Below, in pieces: positions 11,403 to 23,027 of a stretch of 64,000 nucleotides of DNA; position 1 is the first letter of the stretch, and each line of letters begins with the position of its first letter. The stretch is taken from positions 1-64,000 of the forward strand of contig VXIS01000104.1 in assembly GCA_008704415.1 (NCBI GenBank), read 5' to 3'. The position numbers were made by a program, and so were the translations under genes. The notes under the pieces were generated by a model, which saw only the letters and a program-made list of their open reading frames with translations, searched no databases and had not been told where the DNA came from. This DNA comes from Sphaerosporella brunnea (Eukaryota; Ascomycota; Pezizomycetes; Pezizales; Pyronemataceae).

Positions 11403-12220
11403 ACTGTAAGGGATGGTGGTAAATCTGCGGGTATTGTTGAAAATGAGTGTATTGAGGTGTGGGTTGATGTAGAATGATAACGGGCTGCACCCGGCTGCCA
11501 GCGGCTGTTTCTCAGAACGAGTGATACCATGTGCTACGACCGGCTGCGCGCAGCACGATTCACAGTCCAACGACCGAGTGACGCCCCGCGCAGGGCAGCC
11601 TACTTTTCCTGCCCATGCACATACCCAAAATCACAAGGCTATCCCGGTATGCGAAGCCAGCACAGCACCAGCAGACAAATTATGGGTCATAATCAGCAAA
11701 AAAAAAGCGCTCAACCGCGTTAATTGATTTCCAACTTTTCAGCCTTCTCCCGCCCAACTTTCATCACAAAATGGGCAAAAAGGGACAGACAATGGGCCTC
11801 CACAAATACAAGTTTTTTTTTAGGAATAAACAAGGGATATCATGTCACAAAATACCTCCACCCTACCCAAAAATCATCCATCACTAAAGATACCAAAACG
11901 ATAAAACAAAACCCGCCCAAAAGGTCCGGTCGTCACAAAAATCTTCCGCACAAACATGAAGGAATGCCGCAACTCCTCTTTGCCAGTCCACACCACTCCT
12001 CATCCTATAAACAATCCCCCAAACTCCCCATCATGTCGCTCCGTTTATAGGAATCGTAATATGAGCCCGGCACCAATGATGTTCACATCACATAGTCATC
12101 ATCATCAACATAATAACTTCATCGCGTCATGACGTCATTAACCCTCTTATTCCCTCCCATTTCCATCTCAAACAGCATAAAGCAACCAAAAAAATGAAAC
12201 GACAAAAACGCGCGGGGCGA
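11403..12220. other. Intergenic: promoter of the multicopper oxidase, 3' side of the DUF7514 gene
   Basis: No gene seen. The sequence is mildly A-rich near 11690-11950, with short A/T runs. No clear TATA or regulator site was recognised. Confidence 0.6.
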
Positions 12221-14678
12221 CTATGCATACCTCCATTGGCCCTTCCTGCTCGAGCTGGGCAGGTGCGCATCACTTCCTCTGTGACGCCGGCTGGTAGCCG
12301 AGACCGTAGGCGCGTAGTCCTTCTCGTACTGTTCCTGGTAGGTGTAATCTCTGATGTCCTTGTCGGCTTTTCTTGACGAAGGGCCACGGCTTGGTTCCCG
12401 ATGGGTGTGATAGGAAGGGTGATGGGGAGTGGTGGTCCGAGTCGGAGGACTAGGGTCTTCATATCTGCTCAACGCCCACATATTAGTCTCTTGCAGCTTT
12501 TCGGTGGCTCCGTATCCAATAACGTGTAGTGACTCATACAATCCATCACCCTCGTATCTCTTGCTGTAGCTGTCGTATTTCCCCTGGTCGTAGTCTTCTT
12601 CGTCGCTATAGCGCTCGGGGCTTTCACCTCGTCGGCGGTGGGTGCTTCTACCGCGCTTGGTGGTAGTGGCGGTGGCGGGGCGGCGACTGCTACCAGTAGG
12701 TTCCTTGGTGGTGGTGGTGGTGGTGGACGGTCCCTTCGGCTTGACGCTGCGGCTGCGATTGGGCGGACGAGGAGGCTCCTCGCCAAGAGTAGGGCGCGGG
12801 TTGATTTCTTCCCGCCTGCCGTCCTCTCGCCAACTGGGTGCAGGTGCAGGTGTAGCAGGGTCACCATAGGGGTGAGGGAAGCGCGGTTGCTCGGGTGAGC
12901 CGCTCTTTTCCTCGGGGGTCAGGAACTCATGGGGATCAGGCACGGCGCTGGTGGGCGGGTACGGCTTCGACACCGAGTATGGCCTGTTTGTTCGCTTTCT
13001 TGTCAGAGAAGGTGTAGCTGCAGGCGGGGAATCCTTGGGATCATCTTCAGTGGCAGGAGCCTCGTGCGCGATGTCTCCGTCACGGATAGAATATCGCCTT
13101 CGTCTGCCCGGCGCTGGCTTCTCTGGGGCAGGCAATCCCAACGGAACTTTGTGTTCGTCATCCGAGGCCACAGAGTCGTCAGCTGGGAAGTCCTCCTGGA
13201 CTGCCTGCCACCAGCCCGTGAAGATCTGGCGATCCTCTGTAGGAGGGAAACATTCCCTCGGGATGAGTTTGGGCATCTCAACCCTCCCTTGGTCGAAAAG
13301 CGTCCACTGGTCCAAAACTTTCGAAAGACGGATCCATTCACGGTGTGGTGCCGTCATAAGCTGGGTGAACATCCACACCTCGAATCCACGCGGGGTCAGA
13401 CCAGGTACAGTGGGAACTAGGCTTGTTTTGGTGGGCACGAGGTGGTGCTCCACATTGAGAGCACAGAAAAGCTCAGACAAGACTCTGGGGTTGCGCGTGT
13501 TGAAGAACCCTGTGAAATCGATGAGCGATGAAACAAGACGAAGTTAGGGAACACAAACTGAGCCAATAGTCTTGATCGTGTTTCTCCTCCTCTGGTCCGG
13601 CTGGGAAAGTCATATAAAACTGCATGAGCTTGTCCAACGTCACCACACAGCTGTTGGTGGGCTCCAAAAGAGCAATCTATCACGGGATCAGCCCTTCGTC
13701 CATTCAAATGGGGAGGGTTGCGCTCACCATGTAACCAGCGATTCCTTTGAATAACGAAACGAGCTTCGGTTTTGGGCGAGGCTCGCGGCCAGGCGCGACC
13801 TCAACCAACTGTCCGCCCCACTGCTCCCAAGCATGAGCCATGTCATGCGACTTGCTGCTAGCGTAAGATATCTCAGAAGCCTGCTCGGATGGCTTCCTTG
13901 CAGGCTCCGGTCGTCCCAAAGGCGCTGGCGTCTTGGAAGGTGGGGGCGGGGCTGGCGCCTCTGGAGCGCCAAACGAACCCGGCATGGGAGCTGGAGTTTT
14001 TGACGGAGCAGGGGGGGCAGGAGAGGGCGCAGCCTTTGGCGGCGGGGCCGGGGCGGGTGGATGCGGCGCCTCCCCAGCATGGGACGGAGGGCCTGGTCGG
14101 CTATAGTAACCATACGGCGGGTAAGCGTAATGCATGTGTGGTTGCCTAGCAGACGGTGGGACATCGTGAGGGAAGTGGGGCGGCATCGAAGTATCGATGC
14201 GCGACACAGGAGGGGAGTCAGGAGCTGCAGCCGGCGCTGGAGCTGCGGGAGCTGGAGCAGGCGAAGTCTTCGATGTCTTCAGGTTGTTAAGCTGATTGAT
14301 CATGTCCTGAAGCTGTTCAGGCGACATGCTGCTGAAAGCTCCTCCTGCAGACAACGGCGTTGCTGCTGCGGGCGCTGGCGCTGGCGCTGGAGGCGCCGGA
14401 ACAGGATACACAGTGGCTGGCGGGGGGCCTCCTGCTGGTGTTTGCGGGGCGGTGGCTGGCGGCGGGGGCATGCCATAGTAGAGCGCTTGAGCGGGCGGCG
14501 GATACTGCGACGGGGCTGGATACGGAGCGGTCGTATGCGGCCGCGCGGGAGGCGGCGAACTGGGCGACTGCGGCGGTGCAGGTGCGTGGGGATATCCGTT
14601 GGGATGAGGGTAGCCGGCAGGCGGCGGGCCATAGTAGCGAGGGTCGTAGGGGCCGGACGGATAGGCGTAGGTGCTCAT
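12221..14678 (-). CDS. Proline-rich DUF7514-domain protein
   Basis: Three exons: 14678-13728, 13676-13559 and 13509-12221, giving 785 residues. The start is in a strong context (GCCGCC ATG AGC). The first 290 residues are Pro/Ala/Tyr low complexity (PYDPRYYGPPPAGYPHP...). The conserved core spans the two junctions: LFKGIAGYM, then EPTNSCVVTLDKLMQFYMTF, then LRFFNTRNPRVLSELFCALN, VEHHLVPTKTSLVPTVPGLT and PRGFEVWMFTQLM. This matches my memory of the fungal DUF7514 domain. The last 350 residues are charged, Ser/Arg-rich and disordered. The domain's function is unknown; the protein is presumably cytosolic or nuclear, with no signal or membrane segment. A further intron inside the last exon (near 12465-12520, AG before ATATGAAGAC) cannot be excluded because the frame stays open either way. 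Confidence 0.85.
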
Positions 14679-15277
14679 GGCGGCGGTAAACACTGGCCGC
14701 TACTCGAATATAAAGGCTGTAGCCTTCGCAAAAGAAGCGGACTGCTTTTTTTTTTTTTTTTTTTGTTCTGGCGATGATTTTTTGGCGGGAGATGACGTTC
14801 TCAGCTGGGAGGGCTTTTTCTGGGGGGGGCGGGGTGTTGTTAAAAGGCCGCAAAGAGGGGCAAGCACCGGGACGACCACCACCACCACACACACTTTGGT
14901 TTTTGGCAGTCGCGGCGGGGGGGGGGGGGGAGAAGTCGGGATGGAGGTGGGTGATGTGCCTCCGGCGGAAGAGGCAGGGCTGCTAGAGACTTCTTATGTA
15001 GATATCTGGAAGCGGCGGGAGCGAATAAACAATGTACGATACGCTTTTGGCGGCGTCGGCTGGCGATGAGGGCAGGCAGGCAGGAATGAAATGAAATGAA
15101 ATGCGCGAAGACAGACAGCGAGGCAGATGGCGAAGCTGGGGAAGACAGCGAAGAAGCTGGGGAAGAAAGCGAGCAGGCTGGGGAAGCAAGCGTTCGTCTC
15201 TTTTTGTTCTTTTTCCTCCACACACACCACACCCCCCCGTATAAACAGCCACCATCGCCAACCACTGGATCGTCCTG

Positions 15278-15306
15278 CAGCCAGCCAGCCAGCCAGCCAG
15301 CCAGCC
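15278..15306 (+). repeat. (CCAG)n microsatellite
   Basis: About seven CCAG units in a row upstream of the DUF7514 gene. Confidence 0.95.
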
Positions 15307-15550
15307 AATCGCGAGCGCAGCGGGGGCCCGACCTGCCCCTCCTCCGCCCAGCAAACGAGCTCAAAACTACAGCAAACAACCGCAAAAAGTAAACAAAAAT
15401 AAAAAAAACAAAAATAATCCAAGTTAATTCCGGCGGTGCAATCGCCTCAGCGTAGGATTCTGTACCGGTGTTAGCGTCGCCTCTTTCCGACCACGAGATT
15501 CAAAAATGACCATATTCGCCTTCCGGTGAGCCTGAAACTATCGCAGACAG

Positions 15551-15581
<31 letters not shown>

Positions 15582-16299
15582 TGGGCAGCTGAAATTTATT
15601 TCACCACACCAGGCAGCAGCAGCAGCTAGAGTAGAATAGAGTACCCAGCTAGCAGAGCAAGCAGCACCCTGCAGATATCCACAGCTGCGCAAGATGGCCT
15701 CTTCTCTTCTCTCAGGAGAGGGGGAGGATCCGGAGCGAAGAGAATCGCATCGTCAAATCCCGACTATTTTTGTCACCATTCGCTTACCCCCGACGACGTC
15801 AAGTCGTCAACGGCCGGGATTCTCCTCCCCTCAGCAAACCGCAGACAAAACAAAAAGAAGCCATTTGCCAGGCTCGTCAAATGAAAGGGATGTTTTGGAT
15901 TATGCATGCCGCGATATCAAAAGCTGCTGGTTTATCTATCCTATGCAAGCCTATTGGCTGCTGCGCATGGCAGGGGGGTGGTGCATCGGCTCGTTACACG
16001 ACTACTGTTGCATAGAGCATCACTCGGCTCGAGCTTCGAGAGTCAGTCAAACTTCAATGTGCAGAGCCCCCCCGCGCTATCTCAAAACCAGCAACCATTA
16101 CAAACCAGAAGGCATTTTGCGAATACGTACCTTACCGTAGCGAACGCTCCGATCATCACGGCCGTTGCTTCATGCAAACAGGAATCCTCAGCACCAAACT
16201 CTCCTCCATCTCACGCCAAGCAAAACCCAAAACCCTTCGTTCTCGAGCTCATGCTCACCCAAGCAAGGTGGCAGACACGATTCGGTCAAGAGACCGGCT

Positions 16300-16321
16300 G
16301 CTGCTGCTGCTGCTGCTGCTG
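16300..16321 (+). repeat. (CTG)n microsatellite
   Basis: Seven uninterrupted CTG units in non-coding sequence. Confidence 0.95.
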
Positions 16322-17278
16322 TGGTGGCACCTATCACGGGCGTTGGAACGCAATGGCTGCAGAACGACCACTCACCTCCTTCCCTTCCTTCCTTCCTCCT
16401 CGTTTCCTGGTTTCCTTTTCGGGGGGGGGAGGGGGGGGGATATGACATGACATGACATGGCATGATAAGCGGGTGGTGAAGCTTAGCTTAGGGGGGGGCA
16501 TCAGCAGTCACCATTCCAAACTTACGGAGAATGTATGTGTGTGGTGGGAAGCCACCAAACCAAACCAAACCAAACCAATCCTTTTTCCCGCGAAATCCTC
16601 CTTCCTCCCCTTTCCCTCTCCCCCTTTTCTCCATTATCCTCGCTCCCAGGTAGGGAAGCTGGAAGTTGGCCGCAGTTGATCCCCGCCGCCTTGTTGCGGG
16701 TGGTGGTGTGCCACAACCCCACACACGCCGCACACAGTCGAAAAAACCAGCTTACATACACATACACACACACACGGTGATTCGGCATAGATAGGTAGAG
16801 CGGCAGTAGCAGTGGCACACCAGCTGCTCGGCCGGCCGGCAAAGCTCGATGCCCCCCTCTCCCGCATTCCGCATGCCGCAAATCGAAATTGCGACACATA
16901 CAGTCCGCCATCTTCGCGCGAGAAAACAGCGTAACACAGATACCTACGCGGCTGGGTGGCGGCTGGATACGGCATAGTGGGGGGTGTGGGCAGGAGGAAT
17001 GTGGATGTAGATGTGGAGGATGTATAACCGAGTGAGCAATCGTGATGCAGATTCGAGAACGATATATATATAGAGCTCGAGTAAGAAAAAGGCCACAATA
17101 CATAACAAGAACAAGAAAGGCCACAGTACATAGCAAGAAACCCCGAAAGTATTCCTCATACACAGCTCCGGTGTCGTAGTACGCCGAGGTAAATATACAG
17201 TGATCATCTGTGATCCAGGGTATCAACCTCAAACTTTTTTCCCAGCTCCATATACAAACAACTCCCTCTCTCTCTCGC

Positions 17279-19180
17279 TCACTGATACCTCGCATCCCAA
17301 TACAAGCCCACATCCGCCGCCTCCTCGCCACTCCAAACACGAGCGGCATCATTAGCCGCGGCCACAGCGCTCCTCAAGTCCCGCCCCATACCCTGGGGCC
17401 CACTGGCCAGCACCTGGGATCTGCCGGTGCCCGCAGTACTGTGTACCCACTCAGCAACAACATCAGCGCATGCGGGCCTCGCAAACACCGCGTGCTTCCA
17501 CACCACAGCGTCGTCGTCGTCGTCGTCGTCGACGGCGGCCTTCTCGATCTCCTTTCCCTTGACCGTGTCCCTCGTGACGTAAAGCACAAGCTCAAACCTG
17601 ACATTTCGGTGCTTCGCCGCCTCGACCAGCTGGACTAGCTCCTGGTGGATCCACGCAACGTTCCGTTCGCGGCGGACGATCCACACAAACCGCAGGTTGG
17701 TGGTAGAGGTGGCGGTGGTGATTAATGCCGCGACCAAGGGTAGCGTGAACGACACCCCTGTGCCGCCTGCGACGAGGAGGTAGTTCTCTGCGCCGGGATC
17801 GATGACGGGGCAGCCGTAAGCTCCACACAAAACCACGGGCAGGGTCTTTTCGGGCTGCGTCTGCACCGCCGCAGCAAGCCTTGCCGTCTCTCCGCTCATG
17901 GCCACGATGACATAGACCTGTTCCTCGGCCCTAACAACCGCGGGCGTAAACGGATGCGACTGCCAGAGCGTGATACTCGGGAACGTGAGGAAGAAGTGTT
18001 GGCCGGGTTTATAGCCAAACGGGGTAGTCTTGACCCTAAGCGTAACGACGACGACTCCATCGTCATCCGAAAACACCTGCGGCACCGCCTCAGCCGGCTT
18101 GAAGCCAACGCCTCGCCCCTCCTTCTTGAGGCCATAATGGAGCAGCGCCATTCTGAGCAGCCGGAGGCCGCGATCGAAGAGGATCACGGCAATGGAGGCA
18201 ACGAGCCAATGGAACGTCTGCGGCCAATGCGCCCAACAAGCGCCACAGAATAGTAGTGCGAGGATGTAATGGCTCTTCCGGAACGCCTCATATCCCATCC
18301 ACCTAACCACCGAGCTCAAGCTCCCCACCCACAGGAACGCAATCATCATCATGGCGATGAAGCCCCACTGGTAATACCGTTCCTGCCACTGGCCCTTCAG
18401 GTATGCAGGCTGCGTGGCCGGGTTGTAGAAGTGGCCCTGAACGATTGTCCATGCGATTGTGTGGATCAGGCTCTGTGCGAAGATGATCTGGCCGAGGGCG
18501 CGGTGCATGAAGTTGAAATGTTGATACGGGATGCCGGTGATGAGCGAGAAGAGGTTGTCTCTGGCGGACAACACCACTGTCAGCGGCGTCAGCGCGTACG
18601 CAATGGATCCTATGCGGTCCGACCACCAGCCGAGCGCGGTGCGTTTCTTGGTGCCGTCTTGCCAGACTTTATTATAAGTCCCGCCGACAAATCTATTCCC
18701 ATCAGCACCCTGCACACCACCACCACAGAAAGGGGAAACAAACGTGAAAATGGTAAGGTAAACACAAACCAACCCCAACACAGTGATCTGGACCCTCGAC
18801 ACGCCCCTAAGCATCCCAAAAACATTTCCGTGCGGCAATAACCTGCGGCGAAGGAACGCAATGGTGGTCCTAAGCATCCTTGCGCCTCCTCCTCCAGCCC
18901 GTCGTGCTCCCTCCACATCCACGCTCCCCGCGGCGTTCTTCCTGCGCACCCAAAACCTGCACACGCCAACAGCAATGAGTAGGCAGCCAATGACCCACCA
19001 AAGTATAAACGTGTACCACATAGTGCGGTCATGCATCTGCCAGTACATGACCATGTACTCACAATACGGCTTGCCGCCAACACATGGGATCGTCTCGTAC
19101 CCGTAGCCCCAGTGGAAGCGGTAGGTTTTTGGGTTTGCTCCCGCCGAAGGAGGGTCCAGTTCGTCCATGCCTTGCATCAT
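17279..19180 (-). CDS. Ferric/cupric reductase (FRE family) transmembrane protein
   Basis: One exon. From the ATG at 19180 the protein is about 633 residues. The frame stays open to another ATG at 19387, which would add 69 residues, but that extension is C/T-rich at the DNA level and ends in a Glu run, so I prefer the inner start (context GCCACG ATG). Positions below use the long form. Six to seven membrane helices lie between about 122 and 410, with haem-ligand histidines H295/H309 and H373/H387 in the ferric-reductase domain. The FAD site is HPFTPA (478-483), the NADPH site LLVAGGTGVSFTLP (537-550), and the C-terminal motif ASGPQG (661-666). It should pass electrons from NADPH through FAD and two haems to extracellular Fe(III) or Cu(II) for uptake at the plasma membrane. 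A run of seven Asp (620-626), from a (GTC)n tract, interrupts a loop of the NADPH-binding part. Confidence 0.93.
   Translation of the reverse strand: MMQGMDELDPPSAGANPKTYRFHWGYGYETIPCVGGKPYCEYMVMYWQMHDRTMWYTFILWWVIGCLLIAVGVCRFWVRRKNAAGSVDVEGARRAGGGGARMLRTTIAFLRRRLLPHGNVFGMLRGVSRVQITVLGLVCVYLTIFTFVSPFCGGGVQGADGNRFVGGTYNKVWQDGTKKRTALGWWSDRIGSIAYALTPLTVVLSARDNLFSLITGIPYQHFNFMHRALGQIIFAQSLIHTIAWTIVQGHFYNPATQPAYLKGQWQERYYQWGFIAMMMIAFLWVGSLSSVVRWMGYEAFRKSHYILALLFCGACWAHWPQTFHWLVASIAVILFDRGLRLLRMALLHYGLKKEGRGVGFKPAEAVPQVFSDDDGVVVVTLRVKTTPFGYKPGQHFFLTFPSITLWQSHPFTPAVVRAEEQVYVIVAMSGETARLAAAVQTQPEKTLPVVLCGAYGCPVIDPGAENYLLVAGGTGVSFTLPLVAALITTATSTTNLRFVWIVRRERNVAWIHQELVQLVEAAKHRNVRFELVLYVTRDTVKGKEIEKAAVDDDDDDDAVVWKHAVFARPACADVVAEWVHSTAGTGRSQVLASGPQGMGRDLRSAVAAANDAARVWSGEEAADVGLYWDARYQ
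17506..17532 (+). repeat. Coding (GTC)n microsatellite giving poly-Asp
   Basis: A CGT/GTC trinucleotide tract inside the ferric reductase. On the coding strand it reads GAC repeats and encodes seven consecutive Asp. Confidence 0.95.
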
Positions 19181-20131
19181 CGTGGCTTCTTCTTCTTCTT
19201 CTTCGTGGGCGTGCCGGTAGGTATCTCCTTTGTCTGTGTCTGAATCTGTATCTTCCTCCGTTATGCCTGAGGTCCGGATGGGCGAGGAAGAAAAGGAGAG
19301 GGAGAAGAGGAGAGGAGGGCAGTTTAAAGACCGTCCGAGCGAGCGAGATCCTAACCTGCGTCCCTCTAATCCATCAAGTACGATCATATCCCCCGTACAC
19401 AGTAAAACCAGCTCACGGCGGCCATCCCCATCAGATCACATCACCACCTTCCCGCTCGCTAAAACCTGCTCGGGCTTCTTCGCGAGAAGACCGTGGGTAT
19501 AAACGTGCTCAAAAGCCCGCTTCTTGGCTTTTTGGTGCAGGGATTGGTTGGTGGTTTTAAAACTCATGTCTACATGTATGTACGGAAAACATGCTCACAA
19601 CGCTAGAAGAAAGAGAAGGTTTTTTTCTTGTGACGAGACGAGATGAGATGGACTGGCATACATACCGGGTTGCCAGAATTCTGCCGAGAGAGAATACAGA
19701 ATATCATTTCCCTTTTCAGTTCCGTGAGCTGGTTTTTTCTGTGCCTGCAAGAGGACAAAAAGAGAGAGAGATCTTGAGAGAGGATCCGGATCGGGCTATA
19801 GCTACCAACCCACGTTGTGTTGATATTTCTTCACTCGTCGAGCCATTAATCATGATTCCTCCCCCACCTATGCAAACATACTTCTTACATAATGTATAAA
19901 CCAGCGCAATGAAGAAGTGAAAGCCCCATCCATATCTACAGCATGCATAACTCACCCCTTCGCCATGGTGTCCCTACAATATATGCAACCAAGAAAAAAA
20001 AGAAAAAAAAAACTTCTCTTATCCCCTCAAAAATCCCAAGCCAAAAAAAGGAGAAATTCCCCAGGGTATCAACCGAAAAGAAAAAAGAGATAAAATCAAA
20101 GAGAATCAAAAAAAACACTTTCCCAACCTGG
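19181..20131. other. Intergenic: ferric reductase promoter and 3' side of the Dal5-type carrier
   Basis: No separate gene seen. It includes the upstream extension of the ferric reductase frame (to 19387), A-rich blocks near 19990-20070 and otherwise plain sequence. I did not find a clear iron-responsive ATCWGATAA site. Confidence 0.5.
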
Positions 20132-22521
20132 TCACAGCGCCCAAAGCGGTTTTTCAATTCCTTCCTTTCGAATTTTAGCATTTTCCCGCATATACCACCA
20201 CCTCAACCCAAGGACGCAAATCACGCCAACCAAGAGCATGCCGACGTTGGCGAAATGCCCCGTCGGATAACCCTTAGCCTGTTCTTCGCTGCGGTAGATC
20301 CACACGCCAACAATCTGTCCTGGTCCTCCAAAACTCACGTTCAGAGCTATTGCCAATCCTGCCGCGCTAGTGGAGTGGAGGTTTCCACTGAGCCAACCGA
20401 GTAATGGTGCTATGCACGCAAAAGAGCCGGCGCAGGCCACGATCAAGCAGACGTAACGCGCGACGTAGCGGTCCGGGGTAACAATCCCAGAGACGAGGAA
20501 ACCGACGGCCCCCACGGCCATGCATGTCGCCGAGTGAAGGGCGCGTGCGTTGTAGCGGTCAGATGTAAAAGCGACTGCCACGGTGATGACATACGATACT
20601 GCCCAGGGGGGAATCGTCATCAGCTGAGCCTGCAGGGGAGAGTAACCAAGCCCGTCGACAATCGAGGGTGTAAATAGAGAGAGTGAGGAGAAGGAAACTG
20701 AGACAGCAAAATAAATCTTGTGGTGCATCAGCATTGAACAAACCCTGCGGAATCGAATATGTTCACATACCACATAATGAAAATACAGCCGCCAATCCAT
20801 AAGCGTTTCTTTGGCTTCCTTCCAGGTCATGGGCGGTGAGGCGCCTTTCGAGCCGTTGTAGGCCAAGCGCTGCCCCGCCAGCCGCGCTTCTTCAGTGCTG
20901 AGCCACATTGAGGTTTCGGGATAGTCAGGAAGGAACTTCCATACAGCTATAGCCGATAGGCAAGATGGTATTCCCTCTGTCAATCATGTCAGTAACTATT
21001 GCACACATGCGGCGATTGCTCGCAGCCACTCTGCAAAGCGCAAACCGATGGTCGATGGCCAATGGACTTTCCACATCTAGCAGCCCAACCATAACAAATA
21101 CTAGTCTATGCATGCTTTTATCCTCCCCAGTCCATGAAAATTTCTTAGTATTTGGACATGCAAGCCTGTGAATGCGATCCTCGGTCGGAATAAAGTAACG
21201 TGAAGCGTGTTGGCGAAAATAAGCAAAATCAAGAATCACTGCTTGTGTATGATGCGATGACTAATCCATGGGCGAATTGGAAAGCCGAGACATCTGTCTC
21301 CTTGGAGACAACAATGAATGTGCACGCCGGAGACAGCCGAATTCTCGGATAATATCCTTAGTGTTGACAGTATCTCGTGGGATCGGCTTGACCTCAGGCG
21401 AGTGAAAAGAACATTGATCCAATCGATGAAACTCAATCTGGGCTCTGCCGCGTATATCTTGGGAAACCTCGCTTTCTGCCATGAACATGGACTTGGATTG
21501 CGGGTGTCATGATGCGTCATGACCCATTGAACATCGACCATCGATTTGCATTTTGTAAAGTGGCCCAGCGGCCGTTATTCTCACTCGCAGGATGAACATA
21601 CCTAAGATAAAAAGCCAACGCCATGCTGCCAAGCCCCCAACCTTGTTCATGTAGGAGATGCCTAATCACAGTGGGTCAGTCATGCCATATCACTTGTAAA
21701 TAAAACCTGGTTACTCGCCATAAGCAATAGCGCCACCGAAGGCTCCCGCGAGTGTCGAGCTCGCCATGATAAGCGCGACGCGCAAACTCCGCTCATCCGA
21801 CCGGTACCAGAAGGTGAGATAATACACCAACCCGGGAAACAATCCAGCCTCGAAAAATCCCAAGAAGAATCGCGTGGCCATGAGCGACTGAAAGTTGTTC
21901 ACGCCGCCAGTGGCAGTTGTGACAGCACCCCAGCTCACCATCAAAAACGCAATCCATTTCTATTCCTGTCAGTCAGTGTCCAAAAACAACGCTGCAAAGC
22001 AAGGCTCCATACACTCGGCGTCACCAGTTTGAGGCAATAGTTCGACGGAACTTCGAAAAGCGCAAACGCAATCAAGAATAGCATCAGCGAGAGGATGTAC
22101 ATGTCGTCGCTAATCCCGAGCTCCGTTTCCAGATCATCACCCTCTTCCAGGTTCATGATGCGCGCGTTGCCGATATTCGAGCGATCAAGGTAGCAGAGAA
22201 GGTAGATGAACGCCGACAGCGGTATGATTCTCAAGTCCTGCCTCCAGAGAAGGTTTCGGTTTTCGGGAGTCTCGGAGTTAAACATGTCGTCCCCGAAAGC
22301 GCCAGCGGTGTATTTCGACAGCTATCGCAACAGCTTCGATTAGCTTTCCCAACAGCAAAAATGGGCATGGAGCTGTAGCTCACATCCACCATCTCCGTGG
22401 GGCCTTCTTCCAGAGACATTGGAGTTATCGCACCGTCAGTGATGGTGGGTGCTCGATCTCCCATGTTGTCGAGCGAGATCTTGCTATCTCTGCGCTCGTC
22501 GCGTTCCTCGAAAGCCGACAT
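20132..22521 (-). CDS. MFS transporter, Dal5/anion:cation symporter family
   Basis: Six exons: 22521-22384, 22321-22013, 21959-21719, 21661-21602, 20976-20771 and 20716-20132, giving 512 residues. The signature after the first helix is YLDRSNIGNARI. The other helices are readable (FLIAFALFEVPSNYCLK, WIAFLMVSWGAVTTATGG, FFLGFFEAGLFPGLVYYLTF, WRWLFILEGIPSCLSAIAVW and so on), with the long cytoplasmic loop at the fourth-fifth exon junction. Relatives import allantoate, nicotinate, pantothenate and other organic anions by proton symport; the substrate here is not determinable. Three introns are odd. Intron 3 (21662-21718) needs a GC donor (TATG|GCGAGT) to keep frame. Intron 4 (20977-21601) is 625 bases, about ten times the local norm. 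Intron 5 (20717-20770) is 54 bases and stop-free, so retention would leave the frame intact. The start codon opens a 46-codon hydrophilic first exon. Confidence 0.9.
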
Positions 22522-22994
22522 GGTTGAGGAGTGGGAAGCAGAAGCGGGTATCTACGGGTGGGGGGCCGGCGGGGGGGGGGGGGGGGTGATCTATGTATTG
22601 GGGGGGGACACTCAGGACCGCACGCAGTAATTGATGCGGGGCTATGATGAGGATGGGGGGAGCGGGTAGAAATTATTATGCGACTGGCATGCACACTGCC
22701 AGGCGCAGCAGCGGAGACAGGCAGGGGCGGGAAGTTCCTAGAACTTGGATGACTGGATTAATCAAATGCGGTCGAGATCACCGTGTGGGGTGGCTTTGGC
22801 GGGGGGTAGTGGTCACTTGGTGGACCTGTGTGGTGAGGCAGGCGACACTGTGCTGCTGCGTTGCTTTTTGCTTGCTTGCGTTAACTAGGTTGTGCTTGAT
22901 GGGAACGGGAAACCCCACGCAATTGCTGGCGGCGAAAGCGATGGATATGGACCACAAAATGGACCGTCGAAGGAGGTCATTGGAGGGAAGGAGG

Positions 22995-23027
<33 letters not shown>

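Larger units (their letters stand above)
14679..17278. other. Long intergenic stretch
   Basis: No convincing gene. It contains poly-T at 14748-14764, poly-G near 14919-14931, a (CCAG)n tract, poly-A at 15551-15577, a (CTG)n tract and G-runs near 16422-16440. A 148-codon plus-strand frame at 15694 and a 276-codon minus-strand frame ending at 16522 have no family resemblance. The right part is 3' sequence of the ferric reductase. Confidence 0.55.

Noticed and set aside
15694..16140. 148-codon plus-strand frame
   Set aside because: No motif, no splice partner, odd composition; the frame crosses simple repeats.
16522..17352. 276-codon minus-strand frame
   Set aside because: It overlaps the 3' end of the ferric reductase in another frame, has no family motif and crosses microsatellites.
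9015..22521. Idea of a secondary-metabolite cluster on the minus strand
   Set aside because: There is no polyketide synthase, peptide synthetase, terpene cyclase or pathway regulator; the oxidase, DUF7514, reductase and carrier are functionally unrelated.
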